The notes beneath the pieces were generated by a model that was not told where the DNA came from, searched no databases, and worked only from the letters and a program-made list of their open reading frames with translations. From NCBI GenBank assembly GCA_011045955.1, contig DSBV01000126.1, positions 16,139-80,138 of the forward strand: 64,000 nucleotides of DNA. Direction: 5' to 3'. This document shows, one piece after another, positions 43,907-52,442 of the stretch. Origin of the DNA: Bacteroidales bacterium. Lineage in GTDB: Bacteria > Bacteroidota > Bacteroidia > Bacteroidales > Tenuifilaceae. The first letter of the stretch is position 1; each line of letters opens with the position of its first letter. The position numbers and the translations under genes are program-made.

Positions 43907-44589
43907 TCCTCAAGGATACGTTTCCCAAAGTTTACATGCAAACCAAGCGAGATGGTTACTAATTGATTATCCCAGTACCGTTGGTCGTAGCCACGGAGAG
44001 GGAATGAAAAACCAAAACATCCCACAAGTCGAATACTCTTGTAACCAATCTTACCCACAATTCCGGGTTCGTAGAACCAGTTTCTTTGAGGGCCAATGTC
44101 AACCAACGACAGTCGGTTTACCACGCTGAAGTCGAGCCAGTCGTTACAAAAACCCAAAGCGGGTTGTATGAACCATCGGCTATAGGTAATGTCGGGTGTC
44201 CCGTTCCAGGTGATATTCCTGAAATGGGCAGGAACTTGTCCAACACCTCCTCCTGCATAGATTTCGAATATACCCATATCGCTAAATCGCTCGGTGTAAC
44301 CAACTGCTCCTTCAACAAGAGTTCTTTTTTCTGTTATCTCTGTATCACCCTCAGTTTTTTTATCCTGCTGATATTGTCCATTAACCATCAGTCCAATATT
44401 ATCGGTGGCTGCAATTGCAGTTTGAACTTCAAAACCTGCTGAACCACCCCAAACATTGAGTTGGGCATCACCCCTGTTACGAAGCAAGGGGCTGTTGAAG
44501 GTATTTGGTACATAGGCAATTTTACAGGCTGGTAGTACTAGGAAAAAGGCCAGTAACCTAAACAAACTCGCAATGATTTTTTGATTCAT
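43903..44589 (-). CDS. Predicted outer-membrane lipoprotein/beta-barrel protein
   Basis: A 228-aa exported protein of unknown function. The N-terminus has a lipoprotein-type signal with LPAC, Cys at about position 22. The mature part is rich in beta strands with repeated aromatic/Gly patterns (LNVWGGSAGFEVQTAIA, VGYTERFSDMGIFEIYAGGGVG) and ends in a strand LGLHVNFGKR. I start it at the ATG at 44589 because the signal begins there; the frame is open to 44613. Homologues in Bacteroidota are usually just called hypothetical. Confidence 0.75.
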   Translation of the reverse strand: MNQKIIASLFRLLAFFLVLPACKIAYVPNTFNSPLLRNRGDAQLNVWGGSAGFEVQTAIAATDNIGLMVNGQYQQDKKTEGDTEITEKRTLVEGAVGYTERFSDMGIFEIYAGGGVGQVPAHFRNITWNGTPDITYSRWFIQPALGFCNDWLDFSVVNRLSLVDIGPQRNWFYEPGIVGKIGYKSIRLVGCFGFSFPLRGYDQRYWDNQLVTISLGLHVNFGKRILED

Positions 44590-44774
44590 CCTTTCTTGAA
44601 GCTTTTTGAGCAAGTTAATCTAATACTTTCTATTTGTCAATACTTTATCCAAAACGCCATGAATTAAAAAATTCAGCTGGGATATAAAAAAGGGAGGCGG
44701 AAACATTTTGAGAGGAACTAAAATCACTTCACGCATTCGTAATAAATTTTTCATGTAGAAAAAATATATTTAAA

Positions 44775-44795
44775 AAAGCCCATAAAATGGGCCTT
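44775..44795 (-). terminator. Minus-strand intrinsic terminator upstream of the lipoprotein gene
   Basis: On the minus strand AAGGCCCAT-TTT-ATGGGCTTTTTT: a 9-bp stem including one G-U pair, then a T-run. It points toward the lipoprotein start 186 nt away, with no minus-strand gene ending nearby (the CPBP gene ends 830 nt upstream). It may stop read-through or act as an attenuator. Confidence 0.6.
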
Positions 44796-44850
44796 CCAGA
44801 GTAAGTCGCTAATTTTTAGTTAAGTTCCCTTATTTTTTTTGCGAATAGAG

Positions 44851-44880
44851 TTGATTTTTTCATTTATTAGATTATATTCG
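44851..44880 (+). promoter_or_regulatory. Promoter of the 243-aa gene
   Basis: TTG (44851-44853), 19 nt, TATATTCG (44873-44880), a one-base variant of the -7 box like that of tRNA-Leu, 48 nt before the ATG. Confidence 0.55.
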
Positions 44881-44928
44881 CAAGTGATAAGCCTTTATCG
44901 TTCAGAGCAAAACAAATGAGATAGCACT

Positions 44929-45660
44929 ATGCCTTACCGCCGACTGCCAAACACCGATAGTGCACGTTTGCGTGCGCTTAAAGCAGCCTATAAAATGGGC
45001 AAAAGCACCCACCCACAGGAATTAGCCTTTTCGCAGGCAACGTTTTCAAAGGTTGAACTATTTATAAACTCATTCGAAAAGGCTATAGCGCACTATAAGG
45101 CGGCATACGATACCCAGGTTGAACGGAGCAAGGATTACCAGCAACTGGTAAAAAAGGCTAGATTATATCTTTCGCATTTTATTCAGGTGGTAAACATGGC
45201 AATTGCCCGAGGAGAGCTACAACCAGCAGTGCGTGAACTTTACGGTATGGACATTGATGAATCAAAATTACCCTCACTCAATACCGAAAAGGACTTAATT
45301 GAATGGGGCAGAAAGATAATTGAAGGTGAAATGGCCCGCACCCGTAAAGGAATGCCCCCAATTACCAACCCCACCATTGCTGTTGTTAAGGTGCGCTACG
45401 ACCAGTTCCTTGAAGCCCATAACTACCAAAAAGTGCTCCAACACAATACCCAGCGTATGCTAGATGGTCTAAATGAACTCCGCAAAAAAGCTGATGAAAT
45501 AATCCTAACCATCTGGAACGAAGTGGAGGAACACTTCAAAGACCTTCCGGATGAGGAGCGCAGGGGAAAAGCTACTGCATACGGTTTGGTTTACGTTTAC
45601 AGGAAAAACGAAATTAATGGGTTATCGCTACTCGATAACGCTATCCCCCGTTTGTTTTAG
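44929..45660 (+). CDS. Conserved-looking helical protein of unknown function
   Basis: A 243-aa soluble protein that I do not recognise. It has no signal peptide or membrane segment and is almost entirely amphipathic helix, with Tyr/Arg/Lys-rich stretches (SFEKAIAHYKAAYDTQVER, EDLIEWGRKIIEGEMARTRKG-like region around 125-145, EEHFKDLPDEERRGKATAYGL near the end). A promoter is visible upstream. Its last 33 nt overlap the convergent CPBP gene, which is unusually long for a tail-to-tail overlap. Codon use looks like neighbouring genes, so I believe it is real. Similar proteins are likely in relatives, but no function can be inferred. Confidence 0.8.
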   Translation: MPYRRLPNTDSARLRALKAAYKMGKSTHPQELAFSQATFSKVELFINSFEKAIAHYKAAYDTQVERSKDYQQLVKKARLYLSHFIQVVNMAIARGELQPAVRELYGMDIDESKLPSLNTEKDLIEWGRKIIEGEMARTRKGMPPITNPTIAVVKVRYDQFLEAHNYQKVLQHNTQRMLDGLNELRKKADEIILTIWNEVEEHFKDLPDEERRGKATAYGLVYVYRKNEINGLSLLDNAIPRLF

Positions 45661-46545
45661 TTCGCTGTTCCGTTCAAACTTCCTTTTAATGCTTGCTATA
45701 AGCAACGAAGTTACAGCTAGGCTAACAAGCCCAAGTAACCAGAGGTCGCTTAATCCGCCAATATCCTCAATTCTTTCATCAACAGTCCCCATACCAAGTA
45801 GCATATAGCCCGTGGCAGCAATAGCATTATTAAAGAAATGAGCAGCAATGGGAACCCAAATGCTTCCTGTTACCTCCAGTAGGTATCCAAACGCCACCCC
45901 CAGGGCAAAACGTGGTATAAATCCTTGAAACTGCATGTGAATGGCACTAAAGAGTGCCGCTGCAATTATTATCCCTATCCAGCGCGAACGAGTTAGTTCA
46001 ACAAGCCTCCGTTGAAGTATTCCTCTGAAAATAAGTTCCTCGCCTAAGGCAGGGAGTATGGCTATAATAAAAATATTTATCAGGTAAACACCAAAATTTT
46101 CGGTTATCAGAAATGCTTTTGTAAGAGCCTCGGCCTTCTCTTCCATCTCTACCATCCAATCGCTCATGGGGAACAGTTGGTTGATGGATGCCAAAAGGTT
46201 TATACCCGGTAGCGCGATTAATACAATCAACAAGGTTTTGAGAATGGTATTGAATTTAACCGTCTGGAAGCCTAAGTAATGCCAAGGTTTTTTTGAAAAA
46301 AGAAATGCCGAAAAAATGGCTGGAACTATGAAAATGCCTATGGTTTGAAGGCTTTGTATTAGTTTTAGAGCATTTATATTGCTTAGGTTGTTTCCTAAAA
46401 CCACCTGAACTCCCGATACACCAAAAATTAAGCCTAAAAGCAATAATCCAACCAACGAAAAGACCACAGAGCTGAAAAAAATGATTGCTCCCAAAATCAC
46501 CATCTTTCCAATAACTGATTTTGATTCAAAAGACCCATGTTCCAT
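45628..46545 (-). CDS. CPBP-family intramembrane glutamic endopeptidase
   Basis: A 305-aa membrane protease (CAAX/Abi, Rce1-like) with about eight hydrophobic segments. The catalytic motifs are present: GEELIFRGIL (EExxxR), the middle SAIHMQF histidine, and the final PIAAHFFNNAIA (HxxxN). Substrates are unknown; relatives cleave prenylated or peptide substrates or confer bacteriocin immunity. The start at 46545 (MEHGSFESK) is chosen because the longer frame from 46635 runs across the divergent dusB promoter and starts with GTG. Confidence 0.9.
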   Translation of the reverse strand: MEHGSFESKSVIGKMVILGAIIFFSSVVFSLVGLLLLGLIFGVSGVQVVLGNNLSNINALKLIQSLQTIGIFIVPAIFSAFLFSKKPWHYLGFQTVKFNTILKTLLIVLIALPGINLLASINQLFPMSDWMVEMEEKAEALTKAFLITENFGVYLINIFIIAILPALGEELIFRGILQRRLVELTRSRWIGIIIAAALFSAIHMQFQGFIPRFALGVAFGYLLEVTGSIWVPIAAHFFNNAIAATGYMLLGMGTVDERIEDIGGLSDLWLLGLVSLAVTSLLIASIKRKFERNSELKQTGDSVIE

Positions 46546-46613
46546 AAATAAAAAATTTCTACAAAAGTAATTCATATCAGCTTTCACCAAAGACATTAAC
46601 CGTTTTCTTTTGA

Positions 46614-46621
46614 TATTTTTG
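46614..46621 (+). promoter_or_regulatory. -7 box of dusB
   Basis: TATTTTTG, consensus match, 18 nt before the ATG at 46640; no clear -33 element. Confidence 0.4.
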
Positions 46622-46639
46622 CAGCGCAAAACCACAAGA

Positions 46640-47668
46640 ATGAGAATAGGGAGTGTTGAGCTAGGCGATAAGCCAGTAATGTTGGCGCCAATGGAAGATG
46701 TTACCGACCCATCGTTCCGCTACATGTGCAAGCACTTTGGTACCGATATGATGTACACTGAATTTATAAATGCCGATGGTCTTATCCGCGATGCCGTAAG
46801 CAGCGTGGCAAAACTTAATATATTTGACTACGAACGTCCCATTGGTATTCAGCTTTACGGCCATATTATTGAGAGTATGGTTGAGGCTGCCCGGGTTGCT
46901 ACCGAGGCAAACCCCGATGTTATAGACATTAACTTTGGTTGCCCAGTTAAAAAAATAGCCAATCGCGGCGCAGGTTCGGGAATGATGCGCGATGTTCCCA
47001 GAATGGTTGAAATGACCCGTCGCATTGTTGAAGCCACCCACATACCGGTTACAGTTAAAACTCGCCTGGGCTGGGACGACCAAAGTAAAAACATTGTAGA
47101 AATCGCCGAGCGCCTTCAGGATGTTGGCATCAAAGCCATAACCATTCATGGTCGCACCCGAGCTCAGCTTTACACAGGTAAAGCCGATTGGACACTTATA
47201 GGCGAGGTAAAAAACAATCCGCGAATGCATATTCCCGTTATTGGCAATGGCGATATCGATGGCCCCATAAAGGCCAAGGAAATGTTCGACCGCTATGGGA
47301 TTGATGGGATTATGATTGGACGCGCCACCTACGGCCGCCCATGGATTTTTGCCGAGGTAAAGCATTACCTTAAAACTGGAGAACTAATGCCCCCCCTCGC
47401 AACAGTTCAAAAGGCAGAAATTGCCCGCATGCACTTTGAACGCTCGCTCCAGGTTAAAGGAGCTAAAACCGGTATGCTTGAAATGCGAAGGCATTTTGGT
47501 TCATACTTTAAAGGGCTCCCCCACTTCAAGGAAATCAGGCTAAAACTATTAACCACCCTTGACCCCGAGGAGGTTTACTCACTCCTCAACCTAATTATTG
47601 AACGCTACGGCGACTATGTGGTTGACGAATCCGTTAACCCTTCGCCCTGGGCCAATAAGCAAGACTAG
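46640..47668 (+). CDS. dusB: tRNA-dihydrouridine synthase (DusB type)
   Basis: A 342-aa flavoenzyme that reduces uridine to dihydrouridine in tRNA D-loops. It has the FMN-barrel start VMLAPMEDVTDPSFR, the catalytic Cys in DINFGCPVKKI, VTVKTRLGWDD, ITIHGRTRAQLYTG and the phosphate loop VIGNGDIDGP with GIMIGRATYGRPWIF. The ATG at 46640 begins right before the barrel; the ORF opens ten codons earlier without conserved sequence. Its stop overlaps the convergent polA stop by 4 nt. Confidence 0.96.
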   Translation: MRIGSVELGDKPVMLAPMEDVTDPSFRYMCKHFGTDMMYTEFINADGLIRDAVSSVAKLNIFDYERPIGIQLYGHIIESMVEAARVATEANPDVIDINFGCPVKKIANRGAGSGMMRDVPRMVEMTRRIVEATHIPVTVKTRLGWDDQSKNIVEIAERLQDVGIKAITIHGRTRAQLYTGKADWTLIGEVKNNPRMHIPVIGNGDIDGPIKAKEMFDRYGIDGIMIGRATYGRPWIFAEVKHYLKTGELMPPLATVQKAEIARMHFERSLQVKGAKTGMLEMRRHFGSYFKGLPHFKEIRLKLLTTLDPEEVYSLLNLIIERYGDYVVDESVNPSPWANKQD

Positions 47669-50436
47669 TGCGCCTCGAGCCAGTTGCTACCAGTACCAAT
47701 CTCCACCTCTAGGGGGACACTTAGCGTGGCTGCACCCTCCATGCATTTCTTTACAATTGCTTTTACTTCATCCAGTTCCGGGCGATAAACATCGAATATC
47801 AACTCGTCGTGCACCTGAATTATCATTTTCGACTTTAGCCTGCTACTCTTAAACTCCTCGTGTATCCTTATCATCGCCATTTTGATGATATCGGCCGCAG
47901 AGCCCTGAATAGGAGCATTTATTGCGTTTCGCTCGGCAAGTCCCCGAACAACCTGATTGTTGGAGTTGATATCGGGCAAGTAGCGTTTACGTCCAAAAAT
48001 GGTTTCAACCCATCCCCGCTCACGAGCCTGCGAAACGCATTTTCCCATGTACTCCTTCACTCCCTTGTAGGTTGTAAAGTAGCCATCAATCAGTTCCTTT
48101 GCTTCGGTTCTTGAAATACCTAACCGCTGCGATAAGCCAAAAGCTGATATGCCGTAAATCATTCCAAAGTTGGCCGTTTTGGCTTTGCGGCGTTGGTCGG
48201 CAGTAACCTCATTCAGGGGTATCCTGAAAATTTTTGCTGCGGTTGCTGCGTGTATATCCTGCCCTCTTTCAAATGCCTCGAGCATGGCGGGGTCGGCACT
48301 CATATGCGCCATTAGGCGCAGCTCTATCTGGGAGTAGTCGGCCGATAGTAAAAGGTAATCGCCCTGCGATGGTATGAAGGCCTTGCGTATTTCTCGTCCA
48401 TTCTCATCGCGTATGGGGATATTTTGAAGGTTAGGGTTGTTTGAACTCAGCCTTCCTGTTGAGGCCACTGCCTGGTTGAACGAGGTGTGTATTTTCCCTG
48501 TTTTTGGATTTACCAGCGTGGGCAAGGTTTCAACGTAGGTTGAAAGAAGTTTCTTGATGCCTCTAAACTCCAATACTTTGGAAACGATAGGATGGGCATC
48601 GATATACTTTTGGAGTTCCTCCTCGTTGGTTGAATACTGCTTGGTTTTAGTACGCTTGGCATCGGACGAAATCTTTAGCTTTTCGAACAAAACCTCACCC
48701 AACTGCTTAGGAGACGAAATGTTTAAATCGGGTGTCCCAGCCATTTGACGTATCTCATTTTCGAGTTCCGCAAGCTGAACCGAAAGAACTTCACCGTAAT
48801 CTTTCAAACTTTTTATATCGAGCGATACACCATTGCGCTCCATGTGAGTTAACACCTCGATTAGCGGTGCCTCGAGGGTGAAGTAAAGATTGGTTAAACC
48901 TTGCTCCTGGAGCCTGGAAAACAGTATATGCTTGAGTTGCAAGGCTAAATCGGCATCCTCGCAGGCATACCGGGTAATAAGCGAGGAATCAACGTTTCGC
49001 ATACTACCCTGCTTGGAACCCTTTTTGCCAATAAGTTCCTCAATGCTGATAGGTTTATAGTTCAGGTAGATTTCTGACAGGTAGTCGAGGTTATGTCGTG
49101 AATCGGGCTCCAACAAGTAATGGGCAAGCATGGTATCGTAGAGATGTCCCCTAATATCAATTCCATAGCTGAGTAGCACTTGCATATCAAACTTAATGTT
49201 CTGCCCAACCTTAGCGATAGCTTTGTTGCCAAAAATACTGGCAAACTCCATAACTACCTTTTGGGCCTCGGTTGGGTTCAATGGAACAGGCACCCACCAT
49301 GCCCTCCGCAACGATGTTGAAAACGATAAGCCCACCAGTTCTGCCGATATTGGGTCAAGCCCCGTTGTTTCAGTATCAAATGCAAATTCACCACTCTTTT
49401 CAAGTTCCTGAATCAAAACCTTTCGCTCCTCAGTGGTTTGGGCTATGTGGTAATCCACTTCAAAATCGTTGATGGTTTTTAAGTTGATAACGGGTTTGGC
49501 AGTTTCGGCGGGCGGCGTATCGAAAAGCGAGCCCTGAACGTATTGGGGTTTTTCCTTTTTGGGCTCGGCAACAAACTCCTTGAGTAACGACCTAAACTCT
49601 AACTCCTCCAGAATGGGCACCAGTTCCTCGGTTTTGGGTGGCTGAAGGGCAAGGTCTTTGTCAATATCAACATTTAGAGGGATATCGGTAACAATGCTCA
49701 CCAACTTGCGGTTAAGCGGAATGATATCGCGGGCTGCTTCAAAGTTTTCCTTCTGGACAGGGCTCAGCTTATCGAGATTTTGAAGCAAATTATCGATACT
49801 ACCAAACTGCGATATCAGCTTTGCAGCAGTCTTTTCGCCCACCTTGTTAACCCCCTTAATGTTATCGGACGCATCGCCCCAAAGAGCAAGAATGTCGATA
49901 AACTGCTTGGGATTTTGTATGTCGTAATCCTTACAGAATTGCTCAGCCGTTACAATGTCCATATCGTTACCGCTCCTGCCAGGCTTGGCAATAATAATAT
50001 TCTGGTTCAGGAGCTGACCATAATCCTTATCGGGGGTCATCATTATCACCTCAAACTCGTTGGGGTTGGCCTTAGTGGCAAGGGTGCCAATTACATCGTC
50101 GGCTTCAAAACCCTTCTTCTCGATTATTGGAATGTTAAGAGCTTTAAGCAGATTTTTGATAATGGGAACCGAAGCCTTGATATCTTCGGGTGTCTCATCA
50201 CGCTGAGCTTTGTAGTCGGGGTATATGTCGTTCCTGAAAGTTTTCCCCGACACGTCGAAAGCTACCGCCACATGGGTTGGGTTAAACTTTTTAATGGCAT
50301 CGAGCGTAGCCCTTATAAACCCGTAAATAGCCGAAGTGTTAAGCCCTTTACTGTTGCGCATGGGGCGATTGATAAAGGCATAGTATGCCCTATAAATCAG
50401 GGCGTAAGCATCGAGTAGCAGTAAGCGTTTCTTCAT
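47665..50436 (-). CDS. polA: DNA polymerase I
   Basis: A 923-aa polymerase with all three domains. The 5'-3' exonuclease (about 1-290) has LLLDAYALIYRAYYAF and the helix-hairpin-helix GVNKVGEKTAAKLI. The 3'-5' exonuclease (about 330-510) keeps the DEDD residues (FDTETTGLDP and YACEDADLALQ). The polymerase domain (about 540-923) has motif A SADYSQIELRLMAHMS, motif B RRKAKTANFGMIYGISAFGL and motif C QVHDELIFDV. It is co-transcribed after queD (15-nt gap). Confidence 0.98.
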   Translation of the reverse strand: MKKRLLLLDAYALIYRAYYAFINRPMRNSKGLNTSAIYGFIRATLDAIKKFNPTHVAVAFDVSGKTFRNDIYPDYKAQRDETPEDIKASVPIIKNLLKALNIPIIEKKGFEADDVIGTLATKANPNEFEVIMMTPDKDYGQLLNQNIIIAKPGRSGNDMDIVTAEQFCKDYDIQNPKQFIDILALWGDASDNIKGVNKVGEKTAAKLISQFGSIDNLLQNLDKLSPVQKENFEAARDIIPLNRKLVSIVTDIPLNVDIDKDLALQPPKTEELVPILEELEFRSLLKEFVAEPKKEKPQYVQGSLFDTPPAETAKPVINLKTINDFEVDYHIAQTTEERKVLIQELEKSGEFAFDTETTGLDPISAELVGLSFSTSLRRAWWVPVPLNPTEAQKVVMEFASIFGNKAIAKVGQNIKFDMQVLLSYGIDIRGHLYDTMLAHYLLEPDSRHNLDYLSEIYLNYKPISIEELIGKKGSKQGSMRNVDSSLITRYACEDADLALQLKHILFSRLQEQGLTNLYFTLEAPLIEVLTHMERNGVSLDIKSLKDYGEVLSVQLAELENEIRQMAGTPDLNISSPKQLGEVLFEKLKISSDAKRTKTKQYSTNEEELQKYIDAHPIVSKVLEFRGIKKLLSTYVETLPTLVNPKTGKIHTSFNQAVASTGRLSSNNPNLQNIPIRDENGREIRKAFIPSQGDYLLLSADYSQIELRLMAHMSADPAMLEAFERGQDIHAATAAKIFRIPLNEVTADQRRKAKTANFGMIYGISAFGLSQRLGISRTEAKELIDGYFTTYKGVKEYMGKCVSQARERGWVETIFGRKRYLPDINSNNQVVRGLAERNAINAPIQGSAADIIKMAMIRIHEEFKSSRLKSKMIIQVHDELIFDVYRPELDEVKAIVKKCMEGAATLSVPLEVEIGTGSNWLEAH

Positions 50437-50451
50437 GGTTCTGGGAAACGG

Positions 50452-50898
50452 TTATTGGTTATCGGACGCATACCATTCAGCATACGATGTGGCAGTCTCG
50501 TTTAGCTTAAGGTGATGTAGCGTTACTTTGTCAGGAAGATTAGCCATAATAATATCGGCAAAGTAATGAATCATGTTCTCGCATGTGGGTTGGAAAGGCA
50601 AGGCCTCAATGCGGTTAAAACCTGCCTCGGTAAGCTTTGTATGTGTTGGCGTGTTAGCCATAACCGCCACCGCATGGTCGAATCTGTCAACTATGAGCGG
50701 ATTAACAATTCGCTTAAGGTCGCCAAAGTCCATTACCATTCCCAATTTAGGATGGCCTGGAATATCAATGGGTTCTCCTATAACGGTAACCGTAAGGATA
50801 TATGAATGCCCATGCATATGACGACATAGGCCGTCGTAGCCCTCAAGGGCGTGGGCCATTTCGAATCTAAACTCTTTGGTTAATCGGATTTTTGGCAT
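50452..50898 (-). CDS. queD: 6-carboxytetrahydropterin synthase / 6-pyruvoyl-tetrahydropterin synthase-like (QueD)
   Basis: A 148-aa T-fold enzyme that turns dihydroneopterin triphosphate into the pterin precursor of queuosine (QueD) or biopterin. The zinc site is visible as FRFEMAHAL and CRHMHGHSY; the catalytic Cys precedes the HGH as in QueD; further motifs are VDRFDHAV and the Glu in LNETATSYAEW. QueD is the more likely role, as other queuosine genes are not in view this is by family only. The start at 50898 (MPKIRLTKEF) is chosen over 50913. First gene of the queD-polA unit. Confidence 0.92.
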   Translation of the reverse strand: MPKIRLTKEFRFEMAHALEGYDGLCRHMHGHSYILTVTVIGEPIDIPGHPKLGMVMDFGDLKRIVNPLIVDRFDHAVAVMANTPTHTKLTEAGFNRIEALPFQPTCENMIHYFADIIMANLPDKVTLHHLKLNETATSYAEWYASDNQ

Positions 50899-50907
50899 GT
50901 TGGTATA

Positions 50908-50954
50908 ATTCAAAATTCAAAATTCAAGATTCAAGATTCAAAATTCAAAATTCA
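50908..50954. repeat. Tandem 7-mer ATTCAAR repeat
   Basis: About 6-7 tandem copies of ATTCAAA/ATTCAAG lie in the promoter region of queD. A related less regular tract is at 53910-53957 upstream of rpiB (ATTCAATATTTCAG variants). It could vary in length by slippage. Confidence 0.6.
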
Positions 50955-51042
50955 TAAACATGCCTGGCTTAAAGGCGTTTAAGATTTTTGAGTCTGCTCC
51001 GCTTTACTGTTTAAAGGTTAAAAACATTGCTATTCACTAAGT

Positions 51043-51405
51043 TTACAATTCGTCGCCAACTACTCTTGTCATCACAAATACCCCACAAACATCCTCGGAA
51101 TCGTAGCTGTGACCCACAATCTTTTTTTCATGGGTATAAGTACCCTCAAGCACATCGAGGTTGTAGTTCGGAATGGAAGTTCCATCTGGATGCATCACTT
51201 CCAGGCCTTTTAGAACAATAGTGTGACCCTGAACGCTACCCTCAACCATTTGCCTTACCATAAAGGGTTCTTCATCCTCAATACACTCCTCGTACTCAAG
51301 GTATCCTACAATAATATCACCTTTTTGCTCCAAATAGGCAAAACCCTTATCGGTACCGCACTCAAACTCTTCAGTAAATGTCCATTTCCCTGTTAAGCTA
51401 TCCAT
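51043..51405 (-). CDS. Small beta-rich protein of unknown function
   Basis: A 120-aa soluble acidic protein that I do not recognise. It begins MDSLTGKWTFTEEFEC and alternates short strands and turns (KGDIIVGYLEYEECIEDEE, HTIVLKGLEVMHPDG, VCGVFVMTRV), with four Cys residues. It could be a lipocalin-like or small ligand-binding barrel, but that is a guess from strand pattern. The frame opens with TTG at 51420; I choose the ATG at 51405 because the promoter -7 box at 51427-51434 puts the transcript start near 51420. It is divergent from nfo. Confidence 0.7.
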   Translation of the reverse strand: MDSLTGKWTFTEEFECGTDKGFAYLEQKGDIIVGYLEYEECIEDEEPFMVRQMVEGSVQGHTIVLKGLEVMHPDGTSIPNYNLDVLEGTYTHEKKIVGHSYDSEDVCGVFVMTRVVGDEL

Positions 51406-51426
51406 GTATAAAAAATTCAATTTTTA

Positions 51427-51434
51427 CAAAGATA
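51427..51434 (-). promoter_or_regulatory. -7 box of the 120-aa gene
   Basis: Minus-strand TATCTTTG, consensus match, 21 nt before the ATG at 51405. Confidence 0.5.
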
Positions 51435-51508
51435 GTGAACGCAAACTCAAAGTCTTTGTTTATTGAGTAAATTTACGCAAATTGATAAACCATTTCAACT
51501 TTACTGTC

Positions 51509-52354
51509 ATGAAGTTTATTGGAGCCCATGTAAGCGCGGCAGGTGGGGTTGAGAACGCCCCCATAAATGCCCATATTATAGGTGCCACAGCGTTTGCACT
51601 TTTTACAAAGAACCAACGCCAATGGGTAGCCCCGCCACTCACCCAGAAGAGCATTGATACTTTTAAAGCAAATTGCGTAAAGAATGGCTACACACCTGCT
51701 CAAATACTTCCGCACGATAGCTACCTAATTAACCTTGGCAACCCCGATAGGGAAGCCCTTGAAAAATCGCGCAATGCATTTCTTGATGAGATGTTGCGCT
51801 GCCAGCAACTTGGTCTCGATAGGCTCAACTTTCATCCGGGCAGCCACTTGAATAAAATTACCGAAGAGGAAAGTCTTCTGCTCATTGCCGATTCAATTAA
51901 TATGGCTTTGGAGCGCACACAGGGAGTAACGGCGGTAATTGAAAACACGTCGGGTCAGGGAAGTAACCTGGGCTACACCTTTGAGCAAATAAGGTTTATT
52001 ATCGACCACGTTAACGACCAATCGCGTGTTGGGGTTTGTATTGACACATGCCATGCCTTTACGGCCGGGTACGATATATCGACACCCGAATCTTTTGCTA
52101 AAACGTTTTCACATTTCGATAAAGTGATTGGTTTTAGATTCCTTAAGGGCATTCATCTAAATGATACCAAGAAAGGTTTAGGCAGCAGGGTTGACCGCCA
52201 TGAAAACTTAGGCGAAGGAATCTTGGGATTAGAGCCGTTCCGGCTCATTATGACCGACCCACGCTTTAATGGAATCCCCATAATCCTTGAAACACCCGAT
52301 AAGTCGCGCTGGGCTGAGGAGATAAAAATGCTAAAAGGGCTTGAAACAACTTAG
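51509..52354 (+). CDS. nfo: Endonuclease IV (AP endonuclease)
   Basis: A 281-aa TIM-barrel zinc enzyme that cuts DNA at abasic sites in base-excision repair. Characteristic stretches are [67 protein letters not shown] and [20 protein letters not shown], covering the metal-binding His/Glu/Asp residues. The ATG at 51509 is used rather than the TTG at 51482. Monocistronic, ending at a palindromic terminator. Confidence 0.97.
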   Translation: MKFIGAHVSAAGGVENAPINAHIIGATAFALFTKNQRQWVAPPLTQKSIDTFKANCVKNGYTPAQILPHDSYLINLGNPDREALEKSRNAFLDEMLRCQQLGLDRLNFHPGSHLNKITEEESLLLIADSINMALERTQGVTAVIENTSGQGSNLGYTFEQIRFIIDHVNDQSRVGVCIDTCHAFTAGYDISTPESFAKTFSHFDKVIGFRFLKGIHLNDTKKGLGSRVDRHENLGEGILGLEPFRLIMTDPRFNGIPIILETPDKSRWAEEIKMLKGLETT

Positions 52355-52390
52355 TTGGAATTTATTTCCGTTTCTAATTACTAAAGAAAC

Positions 52391-52413
52391 AGGCCATGGA
52401 ATGTCCATGGCCT
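52391..52413. terminator. Palindromic hairpin between nfo and the DHS-like gene
   Basis: Perfect 10-bp stem AGGCCATGGA/TCCATGGCCT with loop ATG, between two convergent genes. There is no long T-run, so it may be a weak bidirectional terminator. Confidence 0.6.
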
Positions 52414-52442
52414 ATGAGTATGAATTTGAAAGATGCTTTCTG

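Larger units (their letters stand above)
44590..44928. other. Intergenic spacer with a minus-strand terminator and a plus-strand promoter
   Basis: Divergent spacer between the lipoprotein gene and the gene at 44929. It holds the minus-strand intrinsic terminator at 44775-44795 and the promoter at 44851-44880, both listed separately. I see no coding region. Confidence 0.55.

Noticed and set aside
50452..50898. Eukaryotic-type PTPS (biopterin synthesis) rather than QueD
   Set aside because: The placement of Cys just before the HGH zinc motif and the short length fit bacterial QueD; still, biopterin use cannot be excluded without other genes.
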